Under the pieces are notes generated by a model, which saw nothing but the letters and a program-made list of their open reading frames with translations, was not told the origin of the DNA and searched no databases. Shown here one piece after another: positions 8,306 through 17,614 of a stretch of DNA of 64,000 nucleotides. Source of the stretch: Martelella mediterranea DSM 17316 (GTDB lineage: Bacteria > Pseudomonadota > Alphaproteobacteria > Rhizobiales > Rhizobiaceae); assembly GCF_002043005.1 (NCBI RefSeq), contig NZ_CP020330.1, forward strand, positions 1,138,501 to 1,202,500. Reading direction: 5' to 3'. How positions within the stretch are numbered: the first letter of the stretch is position 1; each line of letters opens with the position of its first letter. Both the position numbers and the translations under genes were made by a program.

Positions 8306-11300
8306 TCCCGTCCCCTTCGGTCGGCAGCGATCTCATGAAACGCAGGAAGCCGTCGAGATCGAAACGATCGACGAAACCCGTCGCCTCCTCGACAAACGGC
8401 TTGTGCGTGGCGGCAAGTGCGGCGAGCTTGTCCTTGATGCCCCGGTGATAGCCGATCTCCGCCAGACGGATCAATTCCTCACGCTCGGGTTTCGGGGGCG
8501 GAACGAGCCGTTCCGGCATTTTTGCCGCTTTGACCGGTGCAGCCTCCGCTTCTTGCCGCCATGTCAGACCCAGATGAAGGCCGAGCACGTCCTTCAGCCG
8601 CTTCAGGTTGACGGGCTTGGACAGCGTGTCGTTATGGCTGTCATCGCCGTGGCCGATCTCGGCGTCATCGCCGATATTGGCCGAGAGCATGATGATCGGC
8701 CGCGTCACGCCGCGTTCGCGCAGCGCTGTCGCCAGTTGCCAGCCGTTCATGCCGGGCATGCGGATGTCGAGCAGGAACAGGTCCACCGGTTCGATTGCGG
8801 TCTGTTCGAGACAGGCCGCGCCGTTTTCGGCCAGCATCACGTTGAAGCCGAGCGGTTGCAGGATATCGGCCATCATCGCGCGGTGATCCTCATTGTCGTC
8901 GACGACCATGATCGTTCGGCGCGGACCATCATAGACGCCGGTGTCCGCGCCGGCTTGCGGGGGCGTCGGGCGGTCGACGGAGGCGAGCATCAGCCGCACC
9001 GAGAAGGTCGCGCCCTCGCCGGGGCGGCTCTCGACCGCGATATCGCCGCCGAGCGTGTTGACCAGAAGCCTGGTGATTGTCAGGCCGAGACCGAGGCCCG
9101 GCTTGTCGCGGGTTCCGCCGCGCTCGAACGGTTCGTAGATCCGGCCGAGATGCTTCTCGTCGATGCCGCTGCCGGTATCCGTCACGGTGAAGGTGGCCAC
9201 CTGGCTGCGATAGCGGGCATCGAAGGTCACCGTGCCCGTATCGGTGAACTTCACCGCGTTCGACAAGAGGTTGACCAGGATCTGGCGCAGGCGCTTTTCG
9301 TCGGTGCGGACATAGGCTGGCAGGTTCCGGTCACGACCGTGGCGAAAGGCGAGGCCCTTGGCGCGGGCTTGGGTCTCGAAGATATCGACGATCTGGTCGA
9401 GGAATTCGCCGAGATTGATCTCGTTGGAATAGACCTGCAGCCGGCCCGATTCGATCCGGGAAATATCAAGCAACCCGTCGATCAGGCCCGAAAGATAATC
9501 GGCGGAGCGCCGGATCGACTGGATCGCCGGCTGGCGGGCCTCGGGGATCGTCGGATCGCGCTCCAGCAACTGGGCATAGCCGGAGACGGCGTTGAGCGGC
9601 GTCCTGAGCTCGTGGGAAAGACCCACGACATAGCGGCTCTTGGCGCGGTTGGCGGATTCGGCGGCTTCCTTGGCGGCCTGCAACGCCGCATCGGTTTTCT
9701 CGTGCGCCGCGATTTCCTTGAGCAGCAGCGTGGTCTGGCGCGAGGATTCTTCCTCGGCGACCTTGCGACTGTCCTGGGCCAGCACGAAGAACCAGGCGAC
9801 CACGCCGGCAATCAGCGCAAAGACGAAGAACACGATCAGCGCGGTGTTGTAGACCACCACCTGCGTTTCCGGCGCCGCCCGCGCGGTCTGATAGGCGATC
9901 ATCGCCAGGATCGCGCCGATCGCGGTGATCGACAGCGCGAGCGTTATGCCGTAGCGCCCGAGCCTTGTGGCAAGCTGGGCGACGATCCGCGCCGGCAGCA
10001 GCTTGTGGGCGACGGTGCCAAGCTGCGCCTCGAACTTCGCGTTCGGCTTGCAGAGGTCGTGACAGCGGCTGTCGAGCGAGCAGCATAGCGAGCAGATCGG
10101 CCCGGCATAGGCCGGACACCATGCCATATCCTCCGGCTCGAAGGCGTGTTCGCAGATCGAGCAGGTGATCGCCGTCTTTTGCTGCCAGCCCTTGCGCTGG
10201 CGGCGGGCGAGGTAATAGCGCCCGCCGGTGGCATAGGCGAGCGCCGGCGAGGCGATAAGCGCGACGAAAAGGGCGATGAACGGCGCGAAGGAGACCGCGA
10301 GCGCGCCGAACAGGCCGAAATGGGCGGCAAGCGCCACCGCGCCGGAGAGGAACATCGCGCCGAGGCCGACGGGATTGATGTCGTAGAGATGGGCGCGCTT
10401 GAACTCGATGCCGGGCGGCGACAGGCCGAGCGGCTTGTTGATGAACAGGTCGGCGGAGATCGTCGACAGCCACGCCATGGCGACGATCGAGAACACGCTG
10501 AGCGCGGCCTCCAAGAGCCGGTAGATGCCGAGCTGCATGAGTAGAAGCGCGATCGCGACGTTGAACACCAGCCACACCACCCGGCCCGGATGGCTGTGGG
10601 TCAGGCGCGAGAAGAAGTTCGACCAGGCGAGCGATCCCGCATAGGCATTCATCACGTTGATCTTGAGCTGGGAGACGACCACGAAGGCGGCCATCAGCAT
10701 CAGCGCCGCCGTCTGGTTCGGGATCATGTAGCCGAAGGCCGTCAGATACATATGGGCGGGATCGGCGGCCTCGCTCGCCGGCATGCCGGTGGAAAGCACA
10801 AGTACGGCAAGAAACGACCCCGCCATCAGCTTCGGCACGCCGACCACGACCCAACCCGGCCCGGCGAGGAAGATCGCAATGCGGTGATGGAGCCTGGGCT
10901 TGCCGGTCGCGGGCAGAAAGCGCAGGAAGTCGACCTGTTCGCCGATCTGCGGCATCAGCGCGAAGATAACGCCGGCGGCTGCCGCAAAGCCGGCCAGCGT
11001 GAACGGCGCGGCCATGCCCGGTTCCGCCGCTTCTGCATGCAGCCCGCCAAAGGCCCGCCACAGCTCGAATTTCTCAAAATCCATGAATGCGATGAAGATG
11101 AAGGGGGCGATGTTGAGCACGATCCAGAACGGCTGGGTGATCAACTGGAACCGCGAGATCATCTGCACGCCATACGTCACCAGCGGGATCACCACCACGG
11201 CGGAGATGATGTAGCTGATCCACAGTGGTATGCCGAAGGCAAGCTTCAGCGCGCCGGACATGATCGAGGCCTCGATCGCGAACAGGATGAAGGTGAAGCT

Positions 11301-11669
11301 CGCATAGATCAGCGAGGTGACCGTGGAGCCGATATAGCCGAAGGATGCGCCGCGCGTCAGAAGGTCGATATCGACGCCGTGGCGGATCGCGTAGCGCGCG
11401 ATCGGCAGGCCGGCCAGCAGCATCACGACAGAGGCGACGATCGCGGCGTAAAACGCGTTGGTCGTGCCGTAGGAGAGCGTGATCGTGCCGCCGATCGCTT
11501 CCAGCGCCAGAAACGAGATCGCGCCAATCGCGGTTTGCGAAATCCGGCTCGAGGAAAACCGCCGCGCGCTCTTGGCGGTAAACCGCAGCGCGTAGTCTTC
11601 CAGCGTCTGGTTGGCGACCCAGCGATTATATTCGCGCCGGACCGGAATGATGCGTTGGCGTGGTGTCAT
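8298..11669 (-). CDS. Hybrid histidine kinase with N-terminal NCS1 transporter-like domain
   Basis: Membrane sensor kinase of 1123 residues from the ATG at 11669; in-frame ATGs at 11693 and 11741 are alternatives, and no start has a strong ribosome site. Residues 1-490 resemble an NCS1 (cytosine/purine/allantoin) permease with about 12 hydrophobic segments and the NRWVANQTLEDYALRF entry motif. A cysteine cluster follows (C503, C506, C518, C526, C529, C530, C536, C540), then two more transmembrane segments near 575-595 and 605-632 and a coiled coil. The kinase core has H686 in SHELRTPLN, an N-box near 803, DTGSGI at 831 and GLGLGL at 858. A receiver domain has Asp968 and Lys1018. About 80 C-terminal residues are unassigned. 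The architecture suggests a solute is sensed through a transporter fold; the ligand is unknown. Confidence 0.9.
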   Translation of the reverse strand: MTPRQRIIPVRREYNRWVANQTLEDYALRFTAKSARRFSSSRISQTAIGAISFLALEAIGGTITLSYGTTNAFYAAIVASVVMLLAGLPIARYAIRHGVDIDLLTRGASFGYIGSTVTSLIYASFTFILFAIEASIMSGALKLAFGIPLWISYIISAVVVIPLVTYGVQMISRFQLITQPFWIVLNIAPFIFIAFMDFEKFELWRAFGGLHAEAAEPGMAAPFTLAGFAAAAGVIFALMPQIGEQVDFLRFLPATGKPRLHHRIAIFLAGPGWVVVGVPKLMAGSFLAVLVLSTGMPASEAADPAHMYLTAFGYMIPNQTAALMLMAAFVVVSQLKINVMNAYAGSLAWSNFFSRLTHSHPGRVVWLVFNVAIALLLMQLGIYRLLEAALSVFSIVAMAWLSTISADLFINKPLGLSPPGIEFKRAHLYDINPVGLGAMFLSGAVALAAHFGLFGALAVSFAPFIALFVALIASPALAYATGGRYYLARRQRKGWQQKTAITCSICEHAFEPEDMAWCPAYAGPICSLCCSLDSRCHDLCKPNAKFEAQLGTVAHKLLPARIVAQLATRLGRYGITLALSITAIGAILAMIAYQTARAAPETQVVVYNTALIVFFVFALIAGVVAWFFVLAQDSRKVAEEESSRQTTLLLKEIAAHEKTDAALQAAKEAAESANRAKSRYVVGLSHELRTPLNAVSGYAQLLERDPTIPEARQPAIQSIRRSADYLSGLIDGLLDISRIESGRLQVYSNEINLGEFLDQIVDIFETQARAKGLAFRHGRDRNLPAYVRTDEKRLRQILVNLLSNAVKFTDTGTVTFDARYRSQVATFTVTDTGSGIDEKHLGRIYEPFERGGTRDKPGLGLGLTITRLLVNTLGGDIAVESRPGEGATFSVRLMLASVDRPTPPQAGADTGVYDGPRRTIMVVDDNEDHRAMMADILQPLGFNVMLAENGAACLEQTAIEPVDLFLLDIRMPGMNGWQLATALRERGVTRPIIMLSANIGDDAEIGHGDDSHNDTLSKPVNLKRLKDVLGLHLGLTWRQEAEAAPVKAAKMPERLVPPPKPEREELIRLAEIGYHRGIKDKLAALAATHKPFVEEATGFVDRFDLDGFLRFMRSLPTEGDGNG

Positions 11670-11823
11670 CAATCGCTCGCAAAGGGAGGTCATGCCAAGG
11701 ATCAGGCAAATGTTTCGGCATAGCGGGCGCTTGGCAAGCAAAAACGCGTGGATATCGGCTCTCCCTGCCGCACTTTTTCCATTTTCGTTACAATGTTATG
11801 CTGCTGGCGTGCAGGAAGGACCG

Positions 11824-12666
11824 ATGCACAGCATAAAAGGGGGCGTCATGGCAAAAGCAGAGACTGAAACCGCCGATCACGGCCAGACCTTCGGCACCGA
11901 GGGCATCACCCCCATGGAACGGCCGAGCGCTGTCACCCGCTTCTTCATGGGCATCGTCAACTGGGCCGAAAAGCTCAATCTGAAATATGCCATTCATGGC
12001 AATCCGCCGGTCTATGACAATGCCACCTTCCCGTGGTCGAAGGAGATCGAGGCGGCAGCGCCCGCAATCCGTGCCGAACTCGACAAGGTGCTGCTGCGGC
12101 AGGCGGAGCTGCCGAGCTTCCAGGACATCTCGACCGATGTGAAGACGATCTCCGACGACAACCACTGGAAGACCTTCTTCCTGCTCGGCTATGGGCTGAA
12201 ATCGGAACAGAACATCAAGACCTGCCCGAAGACCTGGGAGGCGATGCAGAAAATTCCCGGCCTCACCACGGTGATGTTCTCGATCTTCGAGCCCGGCAAG
12301 CACCTGCCGGCCCATCGCGGCCCCTATAACGGGGTGCTGCGCCTGCATCTCGGCATGATCGTGCCGGAGGCCGAGCCCGACCAGCTCGCGATCCGCGTCA
12401 AGGACCAGATCTGCCACTGGGAAGAGGGCAAGGTGCTGATCTTCGACGATGCCTATGAGCACGAGGCCTGGAACCATACCGACAAGACCCGCGTGGTGCT
12501 GTTCGTCGATTTCGTCAAACCGACCCGCTTCCCGGCCAAAATGGTCAACTGGATGCTGATGAACCTCGCCGTGTTCACGCCCTTCATCCGCGAGGGGCTG
12601 GACAACCACAAGGACTGGGAAAAGAAGTTCTACGCCGAGGCCGAGGCACTCCGGAACCGGTCGTGA
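11824..12666 (+). CDS. Aspartyl/asparaginyl beta-hydroxylase-family protein (possible lipid hydroxylase)
   Basis: Fe(II)/2-oxoglutarate-dependent hydroxylase family. The conserved core spans about residues 130-240. H and D ligands are likely in PAHRGPYNG and the following strand, the distal H in YEHEAWNHT, and the 2-oxoglutarate arginine in KTRVVLFVDF. Bacterial relatives include LpxO (lipid A 2-hydroxylation) and OlsC (ornithine-lipid hydroxylation). The FFMGIVNWAEKLNLKYAIHGNPP stretch and hydrophobic C-terminal VNWMLMNLAVFTPF favour a membrane-lipid substrate, but LpxO versus OlsC cannot be decided here. The ATG at 11824 has AGGA at 7 bp; the ATG at 11848 after GGGGG is equally credible. 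Confidence 0.78.
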   Translation: MHSIKGGVMAKAETETADHGQTFGTEGITPMERPSAVTRFFMGIVNWAEKLNLKYAIHGNPPVYDNATFPWSKEIEAAAPAIRAELDKVLLRQAELPSFQDISTDVKTISDDNHWKTFFLLGYGLKSEQNIKTCPKTWEAMQKIPGLTTVMFSIFEPGKHLPAHRGPYNGVLRLHLGMIVPEAEPDQLAIRVKDQICHWEEGKVLIFDDAYEHEAWNHTDKTRVVLFVDFVKPTRFPAKMVNWMLMNLAVFTPFIREGLDNHKDWEKKFYAEAEALRNRS

Positions 12667-12768
12667 GGAAGGGGTCTTGCTTTTGCAGCGGCAGGATACA
12701 CCTTTCCGGCGCTGCGATGTTGTTCAGAACGTGCGGTTTTCGCCAAAGCCTCGCCGCCCGGTAAACGA

Positions 12769-12913
12769 TCTCTCCCCTTGAGGGAGAGATGCCCCGACAG
12801 GGGCAGAGAGGGGTGAACCCTTTCCGAGAGCACGGAGCTTGCGGCTTTTAGGGCTTACGCCCTTTACCCCTCTCTGTCGCTTTCGCGACATCTCCCCCTC
12901 AAGGGGGGAGATT
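12769..12913. repeat. Mosaic palindromic intergenic repeat, copy 2
   Basis: About 145 bp, related to 1126-1258 and in the same central orientation (GAGGGGTGAACCCTTTC, then a conserved GCGGCTTT). Here the GTCGCTTTCGCGAC hairpin is in the right arm and the GCCCCGACAGGGGC hairpin in the left arm, the reverse of copy 1. The centre also has a short extra inverted repeat, AGGGCTTACGCCCT, absent from copy 1. Confidence 0.85.
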
Positions 12914-13221
12914 GTTGGCTGAGAGGTTTTAAGAATAACGACTCCCGAAAGTTCACTGAAATCGGACAAACCGTAACGGTTCACAGCCGAGCGAGACGAA
13001 CGGCAACCCGGACTGCGTGCCGACACGCTTGACTTGCGACCATCACGCAGGCTAATTGCGCGCGGTTGCTGACGCCTGCCGCCCGCGCGCCTCAAACGGC
13101 GATGGTGAAGTCAGTTCCGACTTCGGTTTTTCGTGTTCTCAACGACACTCGAAGCTTCCGGCAATGCGGGTACCGAGCATGGTCGCTCCGGCGGCGTGAG
13201 TGTCCTTGAAGGGCAACGAAA
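12914..13221. other. Non-coding stretch before the MATE gene
   Basis: About 300 bases between the repeat and the MATE start. No coding frame with plausible codon use was found on either strand. It presumably carries the MATE promoter, but no clear -35/-10 pair or operator was recognised. Confidence 0.5.
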
Positions 13222-14631
13222 ATGTCTGACGTCGTTTCGCCGCGGGCGAACCCCTATCTTTCCGGCCCGGTCTGGCCGCTGTTTCTCAAGACCGCCGCTC
13301 CCATCGTTCTGCTGATGCTTGTCAGTGGACTCTACACCATTGTCGACGCGATCTTTCTCGGCCTGCTGGTGGGGCCCCGCGCGCTGGCCGCCGTCACGCT
13401 GGTCTTCCCGATCTTCATGGCGGTGGCGGCGCTGTCGACGCTGGTTTCCTCCGGCATGGCCTCCATTCTGGCCCGCCGGCTCGGCGCCGGCGATGATGAC
13501 GGCGCGCAGGCGGTGCTGCAATCGGCGATGATGCTGTCGCTGCTCGTTGCCGTGCTGCTGATGGCGTTCTACCTCACGCTCGGGATCAGGCTTGTCGACT
13601 GGTTTTCCGAGGGCGACGCCGCGCTGGCGGCCATGGCGAAGACCTATCTGGCATTTGTGATTTTCGGCAGTCCGCTGCAATTCGTGATCTCGATCCAGGG
13701 CGATGCGCTGCGTTCGGAGGGCAAGCCGGGGGTGATGGCCGGGATCGGCGTTCTGGTCACGCTCGCCAATATCGGTTTCAACTATGTCTTGATCGCCGGC
13801 CTTGGCTGGGGCGTTGCCGGATCGGCAATCGGCACGCTGGCGGCGCAGGCGGTGGCCATGGGCGTCGTCATCTGGCTCAGGCTTTCCGGGCGGACGCCGC
13901 TTGCGCTCGCGCGCCGCACCGGCCACCGGCTGACGGAGGCGTGGCCGCGCATTCTGGCGCTTGGCCTGCCGCCGTCTCTCGGGCTTGCCGGCACCAGCCT
14001 TTCGGCGGGCTGCTACATTATCGGCATCGGCATCTGGAGCGGCGACAACCACGACATCGCGATCGCCGCCTATGGCATCGCCTCGCGGCTCCTGACCTTC
14101 GCCTTTCTGCCGCTCCTGGGGCTGAACTTCGCCTGCCAGTCGATCGTCGGCAATAATTTCGGCGCACACCTGTTCGGCCGGTCGGACCGGACGCTGCTTG
14201 TCGGCCTCGCCACGGGACTTTGCTACGGGGTGGCCGTTGAGCTCGCGTTTATCGTCGGAGCAAGGCCGATCGCCACGCTGTTCGTGACCGATCCCGCGGT
14301 GATTGCCGAGGCGGTCCACATCGTGCGGATCGTGACTGCCGCCTATGTCCTCGTCGCGCCGCTGATGGTGCTTGCCGGCTATTTCCAGGCGCTGGGCATG
14401 GCCAGCCGCGCGGCCGCGATCACGCTCGGGCGGACCTATATCTTCACCCTGCCGCTGATCTTCATCCTGCCGTTCATCTTCGGCGAAACGGGATTGTGGA
14501 TGGCCGCGCCGATCAGCGATCTCGGCATGCTGGCGATCGCCATCATGGTGTTGTGGCTGAACCGGCGCGGGGCGCGGCTCGGCCTGTTTTACGGACACCG
14601 GGAAACCGCGATCGCGGCGGAGGCGGCCTGA
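13222..14631 (+). CDS. MATE-family multidrug/metabolite exporter
   Basis: Twelve-helix sodium- or proton-coupled exporter of 469 residues. Each half contains the family pattern: LYTIVDAIFLGLLVGPRALAAV near residue 37 and, in the second half, GLNFACQSIVGNNFGA near 300. GDALRSEGKPG near residue 155 is a characteristic MATE segment, and GYFQALGM near 395 its counterpart in the second half. The substrate is unknown. The start at 13222 follows GAAGGG. It converges with the FAD-linked dehydrogenase, with 25 bases between stops. Confidence 0.88.
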   Translation: MSDVVSPRANPYLSGPVWPLFLKTAAPIVLLMLVSGLYTIVDAIFLGLLVGPRALAAVTLVFPIFMAVAALSTLVSSGMASILARRLGAGDDDGAQAVLQSAMMLSLLVAVLLMAFYLTLGIRLVDWFSEGDAALAAMAKTYLAFVIFGSPLQFVISIQGDALRSEGKPGVMAGIGVLVTLANIGFNYVLIAGLGWGVAGSAIGTLAAQAVAMGVVIWLRLSGRTPLALARRTGHRLTEAWPRILALGLPPSLGLAGTSLSAGCYIIGIGIWSGDNHDIAIAAYGIASRLLTFAFLPLLGLNFACQSIVGNNFGAHLFGRSDRTLLVGLATGLCYGVAVELAFIVGARPIATLFVTDPAVIAEAVHIVRIVTAAYVLVAPLMVLAGYFQALGMASRAAAITLGRTYIFTLPLIFILPFIFGETGLWMAAPISDLGMLAIAIMVLWLNRRGARLGLFYGHRETAIAAEAA

Positions 14632-14656
14632 GCCGTCCCAAAGCCGCGGGCGCGTG

Positions 14657-16081
14657 TCAGGCCTTCAATACCTTGTCCGGGTTCATGATGCCGGCCGGAT
14701 CGAAGGCCTTCTTGATCCGCTGCATCAGCTCGATCTCGATCGGCTCGCGAATGCGCGCAAGCTCGTCGCGCTTCAGCCGGCCGATGCCGTGCTCGGCGGA
14801 GATCGAGCCGCCATGGGCGAGCACGATGGCGTGGACGATTGCGTTGACCTCGCCCCAGCGCGCCAGGAAGGCCGCCTTGTCGGTGCCTTCCGGCTGCGAG
14901 ATGTTGTAGTGTATATTGCCGTCGCCGAGATGGCCGAAGGCGCAGATGCGCGCACCCGGCACGGCCGCCATCACCGCGGTATCCGCCTCGCGCAGGAAGG
15001 CGGGCACCGAGGAGACCGGAACCGAGACATCGTGCTTGATCGAGCCGCCCTCCGGCTTCTGCGCCTCCGACATGGTTTCGCGCATATGCCACAGTTCGGC
15101 GATTTCGGCCTCGGACTTGGCGATCACGGCGTCTTCCACCAGGCCCTGTTCAAAGGCCTCTTCCAGCAAAGCCGTGATCATGTCATCGGCCGATTGCTGG
15201 CTGTCTGAGGTGGAAATATCGATCAGCGTGTACCAGGGATAGGTCGCCGAAAGCGGATCGCGCGCGCCCTCGGTATGCTTCACCGTGAAGGCGAAGGCCA
15301 TATGGGCCATGAGCTCGAAACCGGTCAGCGCGGAGGCGCAGCGGTTTGCGGCAAGGTTGAAGAGGTCCAGCGCCTTTTCGGGCGAAGCGACCCCGGCAAA
15401 CGCCACCTGATGGCCCTTAGGGCGCGGAAACAGCTTCAGCACCGCGCCGGTGATGACGCCGAGCGTGCCTTCCGCGCCGATGAACAGGTCGCGCAGGTCG
15501 TATCCGGTATTGTCTTTCTTCAGCGAGCGCAGCCCGTTCCAGACCTCGCCGGTCGGCAGCACCACTTCAAGGCCGAGGCAGAGATTGCGCATATTGCCAT
15601 AGGCGAGCACCGCCGTGCCGCCGGCATTGGTCGCAAGATTGCCGCCGATCCGGGCCGATCCTTCCGAGCCGAGCGACAGCGGGAACAGCCGGTCATTGTC
15701 GGCCGCCGCTCTCTGCGCCTCGGCAAGGATGACTCCGCCATCGACCACCATGAAATTGCCGGCGGTATCGATCTTGCGGATACGCGTCATCCGTTCCAGC
15801 GAGAGCACGATATCGGTGCCTTCCTCGCGCGGAACCGCGCCGCCGACATGGCCGGTGCGCCCGGAGGCGGGCACGACCGGGGTTTTCGTCTCGCTCGCCA
15901 GCGTCATGATCGCGGCGACCTCGGCGGTGGTGCCGGGTTTCAGCACCAGCGCGGTCGCGCCGTGATAAAGTCCGCGGGTCTCGGTGAGGTAGGGGGCGAT
16001 GTCTTGGGGCTCGGTCAGGGCGTGGCCCGGGCCGACGATTTCGGCAAAGCGGGCGATCAGGTCTTTCTCGGGGCCGGGCAT
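14657..16081 (-). CDS. FAD-binding oxidoreductase (D-2-hydroxyacid dehydrogenase type)
   Basis: Flavin-dependent dehydrogenase of 474 residues in the GlcD / D-lactate / D-2-hydroxyglutarate group. An FAD-binding-4 domain occupies the first half, with PASGRTGHVGG near residue 72 and GGNLATNAGGTAVLAYGNMR near 148. The FAD-oxidase C-terminal domain contains FGHLGDGNIHYN near 378 and the HGIGRLKRDEL motif near 435, common in D-2-hydroxyglutarate dehydrogenases. The substrate is therefore probably a D-2-hydroxy acid, not specified further. Its ATG directly follows the stop of the Sua5 gene, so the two are co-transcribed and probably translationally coupled. Confidence 0.87.
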   Translation of the reverse strand: MPGPEKDLIARFAEIVGPGHALTEPQDIAPYLTETRGLYHGATALVLKPGTTAEVAAIMTLASETKTPVVPASGRTGHVGGAVPREEGTDIVLSLERMTRIRKIDTAGNFMVVDGGVILAEAQRAAADNDRLFPLSLGSEGSARIGGNLATNAGGTAVLAYGNMRNLCLGLEVVLPTGEVWNGLRSLKKDNTGYDLRDLFIGAEGTLGVITGAVLKLFPRPKGHQVAFAGVASPEKALDLFNLAANRCASALTGFELMAHMAFAFTVKHTEGARDPLSATYPWYTLIDISTSDSQQSADDMITALLEEAFEQGLVEDAVIAKSEAEIAELWHMRETMSEAQKPEGGSIKHDVSVPVSSVPAFLREADTAVMAAVPGARICAFGHLGDGNIHYNISQPEGTDKAAFLARWGEVNAIVHAIVLAHGGSISAEHGIGRLKRDELARIREPIEIELMQRIKKAFDPAGIMNPDKVLKA

Positions 16082-17065
16082 TCAGTCGTAGTCCTTGGGG
16101 CGGGGGGCCGCGGCGCGGGCAAGCCGGTCGTTGATCGCCTCGCCGATGCCATCATGCGGAATGGGCGTCACGGCGATCGCGCTGGCGCCGCTCTGGTCGG
16201 CCTGTTTCATCACGTCGTAGAGCCTGCTTGCCGCCTCCGCCGTGTCGGCGGTCTTGGAGAGCTGAAGCGTGACATGGGCGGCCTCGGCATTGTCGATCAC
16301 GGGCGCGCCGAACATGATCAGCGCCTCGCCGGGCTCGACATGGCTGACATTGAGCCGGACGGCGGCGTTCGGCGCGTAATGCGAGGCCATCATGCCGGGC
16401 GCCTCGATCGCGCCGGGGGTGGCGGGCCGCGTCACCGAAAGCCCCGTCAGCCGCTCGACCGCCTCGGCGGGAATGCCGCCCGGCCTGAGCAGGGTGATGG
16501 TCTCGCCCTCGACCTTGAGGATCGTCGATTCCACGCCGACGATCGCGGGACCGGCGTCGATGATCAGTTGCAGCCGGTCGCCGAGGTCGGCGTCCACATG
16601 GCCGGCCGTGGTGGGGCTCAGCCGGCCGGAGCGGTTGGCGCTGGGGGCGGCGAGCGGGCGACCGGTTTCGGCGATCAGCCGGCCGGCGAAGCCGCGCGGC
16701 ACCCGGACGGCCACGGTGGCAAGCCCGGCGGTGGCCGCCGTCGCGATCCCCGCATCCGGTTTCAGCGGCAGCACCAGCGTCAGCGGGCCGGGCCAGAAGG
16801 CATCGGCAAGCTCGCGCGCCAGCGGCGAGAAGTCGGCATAGCGTTCCGCCATCGCAAGGTCGGCCATGTGGCAGATCAGCGGATTGAAGGATGGCCGGTT
16901 CTTGGCGGCGTAGATCCTGGCGATCGCCTCCGCATCTGTGGCGTCGCCGGCAAGGCCGTAAACGGTTTCGGTCGGGATCGCGACCAGTTCGCCGACGATC
17001 AGCAACCGCCGACCCTCCGCCATCGCAAGCTCTTCCTCCCGGCTGATATCGATGATCCGCGCCAT
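16082..17065 (-). CDS. L-threonylcarbamoyladenylate synthase (Sua5 type)
   Basis: Makes threonylcarbamoyl-AMP from threonine, bicarbonate and ATP, the first step of the t6A37 modification of ANN-decoding tRNAs. The 327-residue length marks the long Sua5 form. The YrdC-like catalytic domain covers residues 10-205 (IPTETVYGLAGDA near 29, KNRPSFNPLICH near 55, PSANRSGRLSPTTA near 143, LRPGGIP near 192). A C-terminal Sua5 domain follows the linker GMMASHYAPNA. It is the first gene of a two-gene unit with the FAD dehydrogenase and diverges from the RidA gene. Confidence 0.93.
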   Translation of the reverse strand: MARIIDISREEELAMAEGRRLLIVGELVAIPTETVYGLAGDATDAEAIARIYAAKNRPSFNPLICHMADLAMAERYADFSPLARELADAFWPGPLTLVLPLKPDAGIATAATAGLATVAVRVPRGFAGRLIAETGRPLAAPSANRSGRLSPTTAGHVDADLGDRLQLIIDAGPAIVGVESTILKVEGETITLLRPGGIPAEAVERLTGLSVTRPATPGAIEAPGMMASHYAPNAAVRLNVSHVEPGEALIMFGAPVIDNAEAAHVTLQLSKTADTAEAASRLYDVMKQADQSGASAIAVTPIPHDGIGEAINDRLARAAAPRPKDYD

Positions 17066-17132
17066 GGTATTCCCGCCCTTCCTGTTCCATCATCGTTTAA
17101 AACAACCCAAACGCTGAACAAAGGATTTTCTG

Positions 17133-17501
17133 ATGCGACGGATTTTCTCGGGCGGAATTTATGAAAAGAAGATCGGCTATTGCCGCGCCGTGGTTGCCGG
17201 TGGCTTCGTGCATGTGGCCGGCACTACCGCGCAGGGAACCGATATTCCCGAGGATGTCGAAGGCCAGTGCCGCTCGGCGCTGGCGGCGATCGAAAAGGCG
17301 CTCGGCGAGGCCGGCTCCGGCTTTTCCGATGTCGTGCGGGTCACCTACTACCTGCCGCATGCGCCGGATTTCGAGGCCTGCTGGCCGCTGCTCGCGGCAA
17401 CCTTCGGCGACAATCCGCCGGCGGCGACCATGATCGAATGCGGCCTGATCGACCCGAAATACCGGATCGAGATCGAGGTGACGGCGCTGGCGCGGGCGTG
17501 A
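17133..17501 (+). CDS. RidA/YjgF family protein
   Basis: Small protein of 122 residues of the RidA (reactive imine/enamine deaminase) superfamily. Residues 10-118 cover the chorismate-mutase-like fold, with FVHVAGTTAQG near 27, YYLPHAPDFE near 72 and a carboxyl segment PPAATMIECGLIDPKYRIEIEVTA. The substrate-binding arginine of classical RidA, normally in an R-x-x-V/C context near residue 105, is not obvious here (ATMIECGLI), so imine deaminase activity is uncertain. It lies upstream of and in the same direction as gbcAB, but the 113-base gap leaves co-transcription open. Confidence 0.82.
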   Translation: MRRIFSGGIYEKKIGYCRAVVAGGFVHVAGTTAQGTDIPEDVEGQCRSALAAIEKALGEAGSGFSDVVRVTYYLPHAPDFEACWPLLAATFGDNPPAATMIECGLIDPKYRIEIEVTALARA

Positions 17502-17614
17502 GCGCCCAACCTGCGTGTCGTCTTTTCCGAAAGTCATGTCGTGAATGGAATGCATGCCGAAGGGCGCGGGTGATTAAATGAAAATTATTGCCCGTCTTCG
17601 CCCCGGAGGCCGCC

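Noticed and set aside
13111..14598. 495-codon open frame antisense to the MATE exporter
   Set aside because: The composition is Arg/Gln/His-rich with no domain, and the opposite strand encodes an intact 12-helix transporter.
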